Origin: Chaunax sp. Z400
Taxonomy: Eukaryota > Chordata > Actinopteri > Lophiiformes > Chaunacidae
Length of the DNA stretch: 64,000 bases
Assembly (NCBI GenBank): GCA_037577475.1
Contig: CM075186.1
Coordinates: 2,053,501-2,117,500, forward strand
Direction: 5' to 3'
Shown here piece after piece: positions 1-13,200 of this stretch. Under the pieces are notes generated by a model. The model worked only from the letters and a program-made list of their open reading frames with translations. It ran no database searches and was not told the origin of the DNA. The translations under genes and the position numbers were made by a program. Each line of letters starts with the position of its first letter. The first letter of the stretch is position 1.

Positions 1-1315
1 GTGGGTGTCCAAAGCTTGGATGCAGACGCTCAGCGAGACGATCTCGTGGTCGCTGCACTGTTTACCTGCTTCCCATGCAGCTCCAGGATGAACACTTTTA
101 GAGGACTGGGATCTCTGGGATTCTGGAGGTACAAACTGCTTGGAGTCATTTTTAAGTTTTCATCTTCCAGGTTGTTGAATGTTGCAGCGTCTTCTAAGAC
201 GCGTCAACCGACTTCTCATCAGCATTGAGGTGATAGAATAGAATAAACTAAATCCTTGCCTTACTCTGCCTTCCTGCTTGTCCTTTAAGCAAAGCTCCCA
301 TCTTAGTGAATCAAATAAAAATGTGATTGTTGGTCACATCCTCCATTAGGAGGAACATATTTCCACCCTGCAGATATATAATAAGTGAAAACAATGTGAC
401 CATCTCCACGCCTGCGCTGGATCTGTGACTCCAGGGCCCCATGGAAGGGGAAGAAGTGGGAGGAAAACCCCTGGCTTTGTGTACCAATCACTGAACTGAC
501 TCTACTACTGTTTTCCATTCCGCTTTATGTACCGTTGCTATGAACATATGCTCCCAGCAAATTATAGACAAAGCTGTGGTCCGTGAGGTTTGCAGCTTGA
601 GGAATTAGCACAGTCGTGTTCCTGTACAATAAAATAATATTGTTTTACCAGAACTAGGCTCCGGATTCTCAGAGTATTCACATCATGGAGCTGGAGGAGT
701 GACACGCTTTGGCACAGGAGCTCACTGTACGCTCCCAACTTAGATTCATATAATAAAGAGGGCTTTGAGGAGCACAGCTAAAAACAATTATGAGGGTATT
801 TAATGTTGCTGGTATTAAATGTTGAGAATCTAATCTGCCTCCCAGGCATAGACAAAAATGGGCTGGCATCTCAAAAAGCATCCTTTTTCTTCCCTGATCT
901 CCCCTGAGGTGGATATAAAGCTTATTGAATGCCGAGACTTGCTAAAACAGGCACAAATCCTTCTTCCCACCCTTTCATCCTAATAATGAGGCCGAATCAG
1001 GACGTCACCTGCTCAGAGCTGGAAGTGTAGGTGCTGTACGTGGTAATCATGAAGTTCATTCAAGGACATCGTGGAGAATTTTCCTCAGTTTCGATCCCAT
1101 TTGACTTTGTTTCATCTTCAATGGAAACATACTTATACTTATATATCAGTCCCACAGCGTATCGCTGAAGATCATCATTATCATCATCACTATAATCAGC
1201 GAGTCAAATATGCCACTGATGACATGTTTCCGCTCTCAATACAAAAGAATCCTGCAGACCTAACATATCCATTTTCATTTATATTCATCAAGCTGTCAAA
1301 TGAAGCTCAGGCCTC
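1..1315. other. wnt7b intron 2, no recognised gene
   Basis: Non-coding sequence inside the inferred wnt7b intron 2. A minus-strand frame is open from 171 to the window edge (ending QALDTH) without a recognised domain, and a plus frame is also open over 1-228. Neither matches the expected Wnt7b exon 3. I treat both as chance, though an exon running off the edge cannot be excluded. Confidence 0.4.
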
Positions 1316-1770
1316 TTAAAGAGACAGTACACCCCGAAATTAAACTCAAGTCATTATCTATTCACCCCCACGCCGATGCAAAGCTGGGGGAAGTTTCTTT
1401 GTCCACAAAACATTTCTAGAGCTTCACAGAAAAATAGCGTCGCAGAGTTCGACTAAACGACGGAAGTTTGTTTTAAAAGGTTCAAAAGAACAAACCACAG
1501 AAAACAAACATAAAATGACTCCTTAAAGCTCAGACAGCAAGTCTCCAGATCCCAAATGTACATTATTTACACCCTTGGTTATGATGAAACCTTCACTGTG
1601 GCCTCGACGCTAAAAGCTTTACCTCTCAACCCCGTTTGAGGAAGGTGCACAAGCTTCAACATGCTTATGTGTGAGGAGACCAATAAGAACACATCATCTC
1701 TATCAAGTGGCTGCAAATAACGGAGAGTGTGACATAACACAGAAAATGTCATCAAAGAAGATCCTCTGGG
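1316..1770 (+). mobile_element. Degraded TIR-type DNA element (family of 49275-49820)
   Basis: The left end (acagtacaccccgaaatt, then ttcacccccacgccgatg) matches the teleost repeat that normally reads acagttcacccaaaaatg and ttcacccccatgccgatgg. Internal blocks, including aaccttcactgtggcc and aaggtgcacaagctt, are shared with the copy at 49275-49820 in the same order. The right end is eroded. No transposase is present, so it is non-autonomous. Confidence 0.65.
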
Positions 1771-4700
1771 TTTAAGCATTGAGCCAAGGATGGAATTAAA
1801 ATGCCTTTTATTTATAAAGGCATATCAAAAATAAAGAATCTGATAAAGCATCACAGAATGAGGAAGACGCCGACCGGCATCGACCCACAACGGAGCTTCT
1901 TCAGGCCGTGGCTGGAAAAAAGATGTAAACCTGAAAGGAGGCCCTGCTGCATCCCAAATCCATCACTTCCTATTGTACTCAAATGTAGTATAAGTTCATA
2001 TTGAAACGCAGTATGCTGCATGTGAGTATACTCACCTGTGTAGAGCATTCATTTCACATGTTTGATAAGTCTCGTAAGCCCCTCCCCTTCCTGCTACATA
2101 ACCTAGATGGCGGAGCCTGAGAAGTGTCCATCGCTCAACACTGATACACTCAAACTGGCCAGTATAGGAGATGGGACACAGCAACAGTGATTCCATATAT
2201 TATTATATATGTATTTGATGGTCAACACTAAATCAGCAAGTTGCACAATATACAACAATACATTCTGTAGGATTGATCCGACTGAGGCGGAGCTGCAGAG
2301 CATCTCTCTGGGTGTTTCATCTGGAGACACGGATTAAGATGTTTGTTTATTTTATTTTATTTAAAAAAAAATCTTCCTCAGTTGTTCAATGCTGCAACAC
2401 TATTTTTTTAACTGTATCAAATAAGTTTCTACAGATATGTACAAAGTCATAAACATGATCAAAAGGGAAGAATAAATGAATGAATGAATGAATGAATGAA
2501 TGAATGAAAGAGAGAAAACACAAACAAACAAAAAGAAACACAAAAAAGAAAAGAAGGTAAAGCTGCTTTAGAAATTAATATGAGGTTTCGTTGATAGTAA
2601 ATTATAATAAATAAAAACACTGCAACACTGTTGTGACTAAGAAACGTCTCCCGACTTTCCATCAGCCTGGGGTGAGGAGATAATGACTGATGTCCAGGTT
2701 TGGGTGAACATCCACCTCCTACCAATCAAACCCTCTGCCCCTCCCCTGTCTCTGCGCCGTCACCTACGTGGGCCGGTAGCGCTGTGATTGTTGGCTCCTG
2801 TAAATGTCCAGCGTCGGCCCTGCGTGTAGAGAATACAGTGATCGGCCTGGGATTGTGTGGAACAAAGCACGCTGTGAGATTACAGTTGATCCTCTCGCAT
2901 CCTGTTTCCTCCTGCGTCTAGCAGCGCTGGCAGACACAGACAGACGCAGATCCCACCGATAACACATCGCCGTGGGTTGGGAGGGGCCAGCGACACACAC
3001 ACACACACACACACACAGGGGCCCCGAGGGCCAGGGCCCAGGACGACCCCGGGCCACGTTAGCGGATAGACGGTGGGTGGGCAGAGGGGTGAGAGAACGG
3101 AGAGGGGACCCCAGCTCCCGACACACCCACACAGACTGAGACAGCTGACGAATGAACAGGAAAGGGAAAATGGCTCTGATTGGTCGCATACGACGACAGG
3201 CCCCGCCCTACGAGCAGACACATGTTGTGGGCAGGGGATGTGAGGCGAGACATTGGGAGAAGAAGTAAGAGATGACCTTTACCGAGCCGTGATGACCACA
3301 GCCCACACACTGTACAACAACATGAGAGTATCTGATAGACATGGGCTCAGATCCTCCACACTGAGAGACACACACTGCATGAAACGACTGCTCTGAACTC
3401 ACACAGAGGAGGGCAGCGAGGATTACGGCTTACCCACATGATGATGGGCTGAAAAATAGGCCTTTTATCCACCACCGTTCCACCATAACACAATGCACGC
3501 ATCATTTCCACGCCGTTATCCGCTTGGTATCAAATGCTTGGCTGCCTGGGAGTGAATCTGCACTTTTGCTGGTCGCTCAGGACGACTATGCATCATAGAT
3601 ATTTCATTTTTTTTCAAGTATCATCCTTCTACGATAAAGCAAAGACTTTTTTATCTGTGTTGGGTGAATGGTTCCATATCTGGGCTGATCCCACAGAGAG
3701 AGAACCCTCAGTGAGATGAACCACCAGTGTCACAGTATAGTAAGAAGGAGTTTGTTGTCTCTATTAAGCTGGTCATGACATCACTGACTGAGCTCATATG
3801 TCATTTCTTTGACTGTCCTGACTCTTCTGTGCACCAGAGGTGTGTGTGATTTCTTTAAATCCTTTCCATTACAGCTTGTTTTTTTTTGTTTTTTGTTAGT
3901 CCTTTTTTTAACAGTGTTATAATGTCTGTCTTCACCTGTCAAGATACTGAAAAAACACTTAAAAATAGTTCTTTTCATAAATTCTACACTAAATGGCAAC
4001 TTATTCTGTCATATTTTGAGAGCAGCTGAGGAATTCTCTTACTTTTGTGTACTTGAACTTTGTGATGGATATTGTACATTGTTTATATATTATATTGTAA
4101 AATACTAGAATACTGATATATCCTGTAAAGTGGACCAATTGAGGGAGAGATTGTTTGTCTTATATTTATTAATTTTTCCTCTTTTTCGTCTATGTTTGTA
4201 TTCATGTTTAAAAATATACAAATGGACGTCTGTGTTTATGATATGCTATATGTTCAAGTTCATGTCCCAATTAAAAAATAAAACAAATAAAAGAGTGAGT
4301 GCTGCTAGCATACAGTTGTGGCAAACTAAGATATCAGATCGAGACAAAAATCTGGATCTGCAAGATCTAACTATGTATTTGAATCTTTGAATCTTTGCTT
4401 TAAGAGAGAGAGACGGGCATCTGTAGGATTTGCTCCTCCTAGTTTGCCATTTTTGAACAATCCCTCCGTGTGAGAGGAGCTGGGTGGGCAGTAAAACCGA
4501 CATGGAGGTTTGTTTCCTCATTAGCTAATCAGAATAAACAGACGTCAGCCAGAAAAATGCAGAAACGCTTCAGCTACACAAGAAGAAGAAAAAGAAAATA
4601 TATTTGCTGAGTTTATCGATCACTTCGATCTATTTTTAAATGTATGTTCAATTTAAATGTGTGATTTTAAGAAGGCATCACCACATGATTCAAAAGACGT

Positions 4701-5457
4701 CCAGCTGGTCGAAATTAATATTTCAGCTTGCATTTCCTTTTACTTTGTCAAAACATGGAAACAAAGCAGGAACGGAACCACAGTCATTTTCTCGTCCGTT
4801 CATTATTAGCTTAGCTTGGACCGTGATGTTGTACTCGCATTCTGTGGGGATATGATTTCACCACAAATGACCATCAACTGATTCCGAGAAGGAGACTGAG
4901 CTCAGCCAATGCATTTATAATCTGCTCGTATTTAGTTTTCCTCAAACCAGCAGCTTGTAGTAGTGCAGCGAATGAGAGGAGAAATTATAGATATGTGGGG
5001 AGAAAAACTAATTAATGGCTATTTTTAGCCTTCAACAGCAAACAACATGTGAGGATCATAATTAGTAACTATGACTACCGGTGTTATTTCTGTAAAGTTC
5101 ACCTGATTCGATGTATTAAATCATTGCTTCTCTTATAATATTAGTTAAGATGATCTGAAATGCCAACTAAATGTTTAAAATAAGAGACATGTTCAGGGAC
5201 ATTTGGTGAAGATTCTTGTGGTGTCAACCTTTTTGATTACATCCGTCTAGGAAGTTATATTTTCACCAAGCTCTGTTTTCTCATGCATGCTCAATCTTAC
5301 TTTCCTGCAATCACAGCCGGGTCACAGCTATCCAATAGCAAAGTGACACACCTTCACTGTCAGCCTATCGTCTTGCTGCCGTCTTCTTAAATATGACTCT
5401 CTCAGTTCCTCTAGTTCTTTCATGTTGCTGTTTTACGCATCCTCCAGCTCCCCATCA
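1771..5457. other. Intronic sequence with simple repeats
   Basis: No exon is recognised. It contains a GAAT/TGAA tetranucleotide run at 2474-2508 and an AC dinucleotide run at 2993-3017. The remainder is mixed intronic sequence, AT-rich between about 3880 and 4400. Confidence 0.6.
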
Positions 5458-5730
5458 CCTCCCAGTCTTCAAAAAGTCACCAACTTCATCATTTCATCTG
5501 TCTCAGCAGAGTCATCAGCCACCACCACCAGTGCCTGGACTTCAAGGGGGATATATATCTTGCTGCTGCTCAGGACAGATGTCCTTCGATCTCAATCTCC
5601 CTGAAGAGTCTAAGCACCAAAGACTTTCTGACACCAAAGACTTTCTGACGCCAAAGACTTTCTGACACCAAAGACTTTCTGACATACTATTTTACTTCAA
5701 CCACTAGTCTCTCCTGATTGAAATAGTATT
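5458..5730 (+). repeat. Dispersed repeat with four 17-bp modules (copy A)
   Basis: This segment is related, in opposite orientation, to 39830-40090. Shared blocks in order are caccaacttcatc, gtcatcagccaccaccacca, ggggatatatatcttgctgc, tcaatctccctgaagagtct and ctagtctctcctgattgaaa. Between the last two lie four tandem copies of the 17-bp unit ccaaagactttctgaca (5617-5684), one with a single change. No open frame is conserved between the copies and no terminal repeats were found. The family is not one I recognise. Confidence 0.75.
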
Positions 5731-5908
5731 GAGGCTGATGGCTCCATCAGTCAATTTCTCAAATGAATGAAGGTAAAATAATTTCTCAAAATAAAAATCT
5801 CAGTTCTAGATTTCTATCTTTACTAGTCTGAGTCTGATGTTCATTTCAACAGTCATCCAGTTTCTAATAAAGTCAAAGATCTTATTTCCGACCATGTTGA
5901 CTTTACTT

Positions 5909-5966
<58 letters not shown>

Positions 5967-8900
5967 TGTGTGTGTGTCTGTAACCTCCTCAACTGGAGTT
6001 ACAAAAACCAACCTCAGCACTGAGTTATGTCTGTTTGTGGTGACCTTTCCTTCCTCTGGGAGGAAGGACTCCTGCATCTCCTGCTGGAGATCAAGCACAT
6101 GCCTTTCTCCTTCCACACAAGTGGTTTTCAGTGAACCTACTCACTTCAACACACTTTATGTAACTAGACCCTGATTTGCCACCTGCACCCTGGCAGGTGG
6201 ATTACCCACCGCCTTCACCACACCACGCAAGTTTAGACCAGAGGAACTTTTTCGTAGCTCTCTCGGACCTCTCTTATCTGCTTCTGAGCAGGCAGAGTGA
6301 CACACATGATTGGTTGAACACATGAGTCACAGCGGCATCAGTCTCAGTTTTTAAAAGCCTGTGTAAAACGTCAGCCATGAAACCTCAGCTCGTATGGGTA
6401 GCCTTTAAAAACGGAACACAGTCTGTCAGATGTGACGTCACTAGACCAACTGTTCTCCGACATCCCTTCATCCTGTACCTACCTACATTTGTGACATTTT
6501 GGAGTATCTAGTCACAGCTTGGGGCAACATCTCAGTGCCTATCTGAAGTAAATGAGATGGAGGAACAGTAAAAAGAGAGCAAGCTTGAGAGAGAGAGAAA
6601 GGGGGGAGAGGTATAATGTAGGTCACAGAGCAAAAGAGACTCTTCAGAAAAGCCTTCATGTGTCAAAGCAACACAAACAACAATCCAACAATGTCTTGCA
6701 GTTCGACCTCTGAGATAAATCCTAACCATGGCTTTTGCTACTGCTACTAAAAGTATGAGGCGTTATTCCCTCTGCAGCAAAAGGCTCACCTGCTCAAGTG
6801 CTGCATCTATTCTTGTGCAACGAGCCAGAGGCAGCATGATTGAACTTTGGTAATATGTCACTGCCGGCACGACAAGAAACCTCTTTCAGATGAAAAGTAA
6901 GAATCAGGACGGTGACAAACTGGCTGGAAAGGCAAACAGAGGGGAACCAAAGCAAAGCAGACCGTTTTATGACAAGGGGGCCAGTGTTAGCCTTTGATGC
7001 TGAGCTTCGCCGTTGAAAGGTGTCCATTTTCAAGCTCTAATAGGCGACAAGTGTGTCGCAGTTTGAACAGAGACGTAAGGTGTTCATACGCGGGTCTTTT
7101 AAGTGACAGGCATCTCTTTCAAGCAAAGAAATGTCTAGAAGATAAGATGAGGCCTTTTTTTTAGTCAAACATATCATCAAAGAAGGAAGAAAATACAAAT
7201 GTCAAGCAACAGTGGGATCATTTAAAAAAAAAATCTGAATCCCCATAGTTATGAAATGGGATAAATGCATACTAAATTTCATACTGTATGTGTGTTAAAG
7301 TTGAGACGCGGGGCAAAGATCGCCTGCTGGATCTAAAAGAGGTGCGTAACAGAAAACACATGGGGCTTCTGATGCACTTGATGTGTGGATGAACACACTT
7401 AAATATGCATAATAAAACGGCATCAGAAAATCACAGCCATGGGATCAGTCTCAACGGAAATATTTAAAATCGAATGATTCATGCAGAAACCAAAGCGAGT
7501 GTTATGATTGGAGGATTGGCCGTGTTTGCCGTTCTTCTCCTAAAACTTTCCTCCCGATTCGCTGATGGATTTGTGTCTGATTTTATTATTACTTCTTAAT
7601 AGACTGCAACAAACCACTCAATAACAGCCATTTCTGTTAACCCGGGATAATTCATTCCATATTTTTACAGACTGAAGGTACCAACTGGTGCCAACACCGG
7701 AGCAGGGCACCAGCAGAGGACTGCTAAATCTGCTCCTGCAGAGGAAACAGAGACACGCTTAAATTGCCAGTTTCGAATCTCACTGGGAGTTTATGGTGTT
7801 GTTCTCCAATTTGTCAGTGAAAGCATAATAAGGGAGCTCTTTGCAAAACAGAGAAACTGTTGAGGGATAGAAGTGCAACAAGAATGGGGATGCTTTCATT
7901 TTTCCATCAATCCAAAGCCTCAAGCCTCGCAGCGACGGAGCCAGAAGAAGCCATCTTCGGCACTGAAAACACGTCTCTGTTGACAGTAGAAGAACAAAAT
8001 AAATATCAGATGACCGGCCTTTGAAACTGAATCACCTCTGCTGAATGAAGCTATCTCAGACTCTGTAATGCTCAATAACCCAACTATTAATGTGTGCTCT
8101 CTTGGAAAGCGAATGTAATAGCATGGAGCAGCTCCAGAATAGAGAGACTGCCTCCAAGAGCAGGCAGCACAGAGAGAATGCATTAGACTTGCGGTCGGCT
8201 GATCTTTAGCTCTTGAAAAAATGCCGACATCTCCTCCTTCCAGTCCAAAACTAAGACTGGATCACAGAGCGGGGGGAAAGGTTTAGTGTTCATAATTTGA
8301 GGGATTTGAATGAAAAAAACGTAAATGGGAGTAGAACGGGAATAGCTTTTCCCCTCTACTTGATTATGATGATGTGGGAATTTGCAGATTCGGAGAAGGG
8401 ATTGGAACATTTTGTTGAAGGGGTGTATTCCATGATTTCATATGCCATGCTAAAGAATTCCATAATACATACAGACATGGTCAGAAAACATGGTCTTCAA
8501 TCATGAGCAAAAAACACTGGAAACTATCACGACTGTGAAAGACGTGTGGAAGCTGATGGCAATAAGGTATTGAGAGAAAACTCTAAATTGCCCTTTTTTC
8601 CAGTGTCTAACTGGTGGTGGAGTTCTGCAGTAGCTGTGGTGTCTGTGGTCTCCCACGATGACCTGCTAAACTGAAGGAGCAGTCAGATCCCAACCAGCAG
8701 CCTTCCCATCTACTGGGGAGCTTGATCCTGCTGCATCCAGAAGCAGCAGCCAATCACACACCTGTATCCACCACCATATCCTAGTTTAACGTTTCGGGAG
8801 TTCAGCCACGATGTTAACCTTTGACAGTCAAATACGTCCATGTTAACAAATCGTATTGTTAATTAAACACATTCACAAAAGGTTCAGTTTTAACCCGACT

Positions 8901-8990
8901 TCTCCCAATAACAATTTTTATGTTTCATGCAAACTGTTGATAATTTAGTGCTTGTTTCAACTTAAGTTCAACTGCTGTCTAAAACGTTTT
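5731..8990. other. Intronic sequence with a long GT microsatellite
   Basis: A GT dinucleotide tract spans 5912-5977, with one interruption. A purine-rich GAGA run lies near 6589-6610. No coding exon or known mobile element was recognised in the rest. Confidence 0.6.
5912..5977 (+). repeat. GT microsatellite
   Basis: A 66-bp GT tract with one tgttt interruption near 5962. Confidence 0.95.
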
Positions 8991-9320
8991 GAGCAGCACG
9001 GTGGCCTCACAGCAAGAAGGTCCTGGGTTCGAATCCACCTGAGGACCCAGGACACTGTGTGGAGTTTACATGTTCTCCCCCGTGAGTTCCCTTCGGGTTC
9101 ACCGGCTTCCTCCCACAATCCAAAAACCTGCAGTAGAGGTGAACTGGTGACTCTAAATAACCCGTAGGTGAGAATGTGAGTGTGGTTGTTTGTTTGTCTT
9201 TCTATGTGACCCTGTGATGAACCAGCAACTTGTCCAGGATCCAGGGTGTACCCTGCCTCTTGCTCAATGTCAGCTGACCAGCTGACCGGGATAAGCAGTT
9301 ACAGAAAAGGGATGGATGAA
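8991..9320 (+). mobile_element. tRNA-like SINE, full-length type
   Basis: It begins gagcagcacggtggcctcac and carries a pol III B-box, ggttcgaatcc, at 9026-9036. It continues through blocks typical of a widespread teleost SINE-like repeat (gtggagtttacatgttctcc, ttcctcccacaatccaaaaa, ggtgactctaaataacccgt, aacttgtccaggatccaggg) and ends with the tail ataagcagttacagaaaagg followed by gatggatgaa. It is non-coding. Family naming is left open. Confidence 0.8.
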
Positions 9321-9344
9321 CTACGAGGGCACACAGCAGAGCAC

Positions 9345-9566
9345 AAACCTCCACCAAGGCCCAATATTAACCCTAATCCAACTTCAAACAATCTGCCCCT
9401 TTATCCATCCACACCAAAATTTAATGGATTCCTCCCAAAGTACATGCCCAACACTTCTACCAAGTTTCATCAAATTCCATCCAGTATTTTTCATGTAATC
9501 CTGCAGACAGTCAGACAAACAGACCAACAGATACAGGAGAAAACACAACCTCCTTGGTGGAGGTTT
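9345..9566. mobile_element. 222-bp non-autonomous TIR element
   Basis: The termini are perfect 15-bp inverted repeats: aaacctccaccaagg at 9345-9359 and ccttggtggaggttt at 9552-9566. The interior includes tctaccaagtttcatcaaat and a cagacagtcagacaaacaga stretch. Relatives lie at 14518-15289, 47647-47936 and 58209-58440, with fragments elsewhere. There is no coding capacity. It starts 24 bp after the neighbouring SINE. Confidence 0.7.
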
Positions 9567-9586
9567 TTAATAGTCATCTGCTGTGT

Positions 9587-10216
9587 CCCAATTCAGGGGC
9601 CTCATCCTCTGAAGGCTGCATTTACAGACCGAATACGTCACAGCGGCACGACTAGGCCTGTCCCAGTTCGGAGACTCTGACAAGGCCTGTCCCAGTTCGG
9701 AGACTCTGACTAGGCCTGTCCCAGTTCGGAGACTCTGACAAGGCCTGTCCCAGTTCGGAGACTCTGACTAGGCCTGTCCCAGTTTGGAGACTCTGACAAG
9801 ACCTGTCTCAGTTCAGAGACTCTGACAAGGCCTGTCTCGGTTCGGAGTCTCTGACAAGGCCTGTCCCGGTTCAGAGACTCTGACAGACATCCTATCCCAA
9901 GAGTCACTGCACACCATTGATTACAATCAACCAATAGAAAATAAAATGAACATTTCTGATATACATTTCAAGTACAAATTTCACTACGATAACTCTTATT
10001 GTCATTACTTCTACTACACGTCTTTTACCACAACTTTTACAAAGCCTCTCGTGATGCAAGGGCAAAAACTAGGAAGAGCTGGTGAGATTCTCCGTAGACC
10101 AGACCATCTCATTTTACAGCCTTCAATGCAGCCTGGCCTTTGTTGAGGGCGGTCGACATAGGACAGGACTTCGTAGACCAGGTCCTTTGAAGGCTGTGGC
10201 CTCTGAATTGGGACAC
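9587..10216. mobile_element. TIR-bounded DNA element carrying a minisatellite
   Basis: The left end reads gtgtcccaattcaggggcct and the right end, inverted, reads gtgtcccaattcagaggcca, with further similarity inward (ctgaaggctgca against cagccttcaaagg). These ends match a common teleost non-autonomous DNA transposon type. Flanking target-site duplications were not clear. The interior contains the 29-bp tandem array described separately and an AT-rich part. No transposase is present. Confidence 0.6.
9651..9884 (+). repeat. 29-bp minisatellite, about 8 copies
   Basis: The unit is 29 bp: actaggcctgtcccagttcg followed by gagactctg. About eight head-to-tail copies are present; the first ones are nearly identical and differ mainly by acta/acaa at the junction. 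Later copies carry more changes (tttggagactc, ttcagagactc, ttcggagtctc), suggesting expansion from the left side. It lies wholly inside the TIR-bounded element at 9587-10216. Confidence 0.9.
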
Positions 10217-13200
10217 TAGAAAAGTCTTCTTCTGTGACGCCATTGTTAAGTTAACTGAACACGAGAGAGCATGTTCAATAACCTTAAGTTAAATCAACAA
10301 CTGACTGACATGAAAACAGATTTGATTTACATTTTCTTCATTTAAAGAGTCATTTTTCATTTCACATGAAGAAATCTGCAGAGGTAGAGGATCATAGAGA
10401 CTAATACTAATCCTCATCAGTGTCTTCATTCTGAAAACATAATAAAGAAACTTAGAAACTTCATTTAATGAGTGGATACAACTCTTTAAGTACGTTCATC
10501 CAACTCATTTCAAGTCAAGACTATGACTTAGAGGGAGTCATGTTCATCTGATGACACAAAAACGTGTTAGTTTGATTTCCTTCAGGTTAAACCTTCTAGT
10601 TTAAGTACATTGCACCCCTGATATATTAATAGGACACATTAGAAGGCACTGACATCCACCTTAATGCTTTTATAGGGAATACGCTGTTAGACCAAAGCCT
10701 GACTGACTGTAGAAAATCTACTATGTAGACTCAGAATATGAGAATTTGAATGTAAATTTCATGGTTTGTGCAATAATTAGATATAAATGTAAATGTCCTA
10801 CTATATCGCTATGGTTGTGCCTGTTAACAGTGCAGCTTCCTCCTTTTCCAATAATATGGATTAGATGACAAAAATGATCACATCAATGATTCAATGTGCT
10901 CCACATATAAATCAAATATTACATGAAACCGTATGATGAAAAAAAAAACATATCTCTGTGCCATTAGAAAAATGAACACAGTGATCAAGGTTGATTCTAG
11001 GCGCCCCTGTCAATTTTTTTTTATTGATAACTCACCCATCAGATAACATCAAAATACCTGAAGCTGAATCTATGAGTGGAAATAAGGCCTTAAAACTGTC
11101 CTGTTTCCAGCCTGAGGCAGTGATGATGAGAGGATTTCTCAGTTTGGTTCAGCTCAATTCTTCATTTTCTGTGTTTCTAATGTTCCAGTCAGTGAGTGAA
11201 TTTATTATTCATCTCATTAACCACAGATTGTCAATAACACATTTATTACACAGTAGGGGTGTTAAATCTACCGTTAGATTTGATTTTTTAATCTAATTTT
11301 TTCAGTGCTGACAGCTATGGTATTGATAGACTACAGAGTCTTTGTCATTGGTTTTTTGGACTGACATCATCTATTCTCGCAGGTTTTAAATGGAGAGGGG
11401 TCCCAGTCTGACTCACCTCTGTCATATGATATAAATAGAAAGAAAAAAGCTGCGTCGGAGTATACAGAACAGCAAAACAAATCAAAAGCAGTAATTAAAT
11501 ATACATCACCAAAACCCAGCACTCCAAAACCCAAACCACAACTCAAGTCGGTTTTCAATAGGTGTATTAAATCAATTAAATGTTCTCCAAAACAGTTCAG
11601 CCAAATCCAGTTCACAACCACAAAGCGAAAGACGACCCAAAACCAAATCAAATGCACGGCAGCGTTGATCCGCCAAACCCAGCAACTCCTGGAGGTTTTG
11701 AACTCCCACCAACACAGAAATCCACCAGATTATCAGTCATCAAGCCGAGGCTGAGAGAAAAAACACTTTCCTGTTGTTTTTTTAAATCAAAATGAAGAGT
11801 TAATTTCAGTCTGCTTTTGATTTAGAATTGAAATCATGAAACAACTTATGCGCGCCAGTGTTTATGCATTAATGGTTGAGTTCTTTTTTTTTTATTTGTC
11901 TCTTGATAGAAATTTATAATGTAAATGTATTTTTGGCTTTGCAGCAAAAACCTCTTTAGAACTAGTGTTACTCTTTGAAACCACGAAGCCACATCCCGAT
12001 CACCAAACCAGCACACAAGCCTCTGTTTAGAGCACTTTAATGACCTGACGAACAAACATCTGCTGTGCAGCCTTGGCTTCCACACAACATGCCAACACTG
12101 TCAAGAGAAGATGCAACATGTTCTCTCTTTTATCGACCGATGTGTTGTTGCTGTTGTTGTTTTTTAAGACTGATACTGATTATGGACGATCAAAGATATT
12201 TGGAGCCACATTTGCAGCAAAAATAAAAAATCTTTGTGTCAAAATAAGGATTAAATGTACAGTTATAATTTGTATTATTGTATTGTTACTGTTATTTTGG
12301 ATAAATCTCTGGTTCAAGAATTTCCTTCAGGATTAATATTATTAATAATAATTATTTTCCATTTTCTATTATACTTCTTAGTTAACTAATGAACACTGAC
12401 AGCTTTAATTACTAGTTACTTTGCAGATTGAGATTCTTAATGCAAAATATAAATTCTCTATCATGAATATTTAATTTTGCATTAATTTATTTTATGAGCA
12501 ATTTGAAAAAAAGAAAAACAGATACTTTAGATATAGATTTTTTTCTCCAATCCACTGAAAGGAACTGATATTCAGACTTTTTTTTAAAGAATGTCTTCAT
12601 ATGAAGGCCTCCCTGTTAAAAGGGAATCATTTTAGAGCTGGAATCTGTTTGGAATCACAAATTTAGGACATATAAAATTACATTTTGTTGTCCAAAACTG
12701 TATTTGAGAAAATGTATTTTCCACGGTGTGATGTGAGTCAGTCAAGTTAAGATAAAAACATTTAACCAGACCCTGTACACCTTTATATTACCTGCATGTG
12801 GGATTCAAATATTACAGGAAAGGAGCAGATTTGTGACTTTATGCAGAAAAAATAAGCCCTTATTTGCTGGATTATTATCCTCATTCATCAATCAAATGAT
12901 AAACAGCTTTGTAAATATGTCATGGGACATTTTGTATTGGTCTAAAAAAATGTCATCAATGGAACACTTTACTGAGAAGGCCACCAAGTGCCATCATTAC
13001 TGGACAATCATGGCAGGAAAGCACTCAGCACCACATGAACCGTTTTTTACATCCATTATGGAACACGAGCATGAACAGCAGACAGCATATGAACATCAGA
13101 TGATGCCGTGATGGGATCTAGATGTTGCATCGCACACAAAATGTAGTCCCCATAGCGTTGAATGGCCTCATCCCAATAGAGCACATGCAATAATCAGAAT

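Noticed and set aside
1..228. Open frames on both strands at the left edge
   Set aside because: The minus frame (ending QALDTH) and the plus frame show no similarity to Wnt7b exon 3 or any family I know. Too short and cut by the edge to call.
9001..9040. Possible tRNA gene because of a B-box-like ggttcgaatcc
   Set aside because: No cloverleaf can be drawn and the sequence continues as a SINE.
9651..9884. CRISPR-like array
   Set aside because: The 29-bp units are directly adjacent with no spacers, and the DNA is vertebrate; it is a minisatellite.
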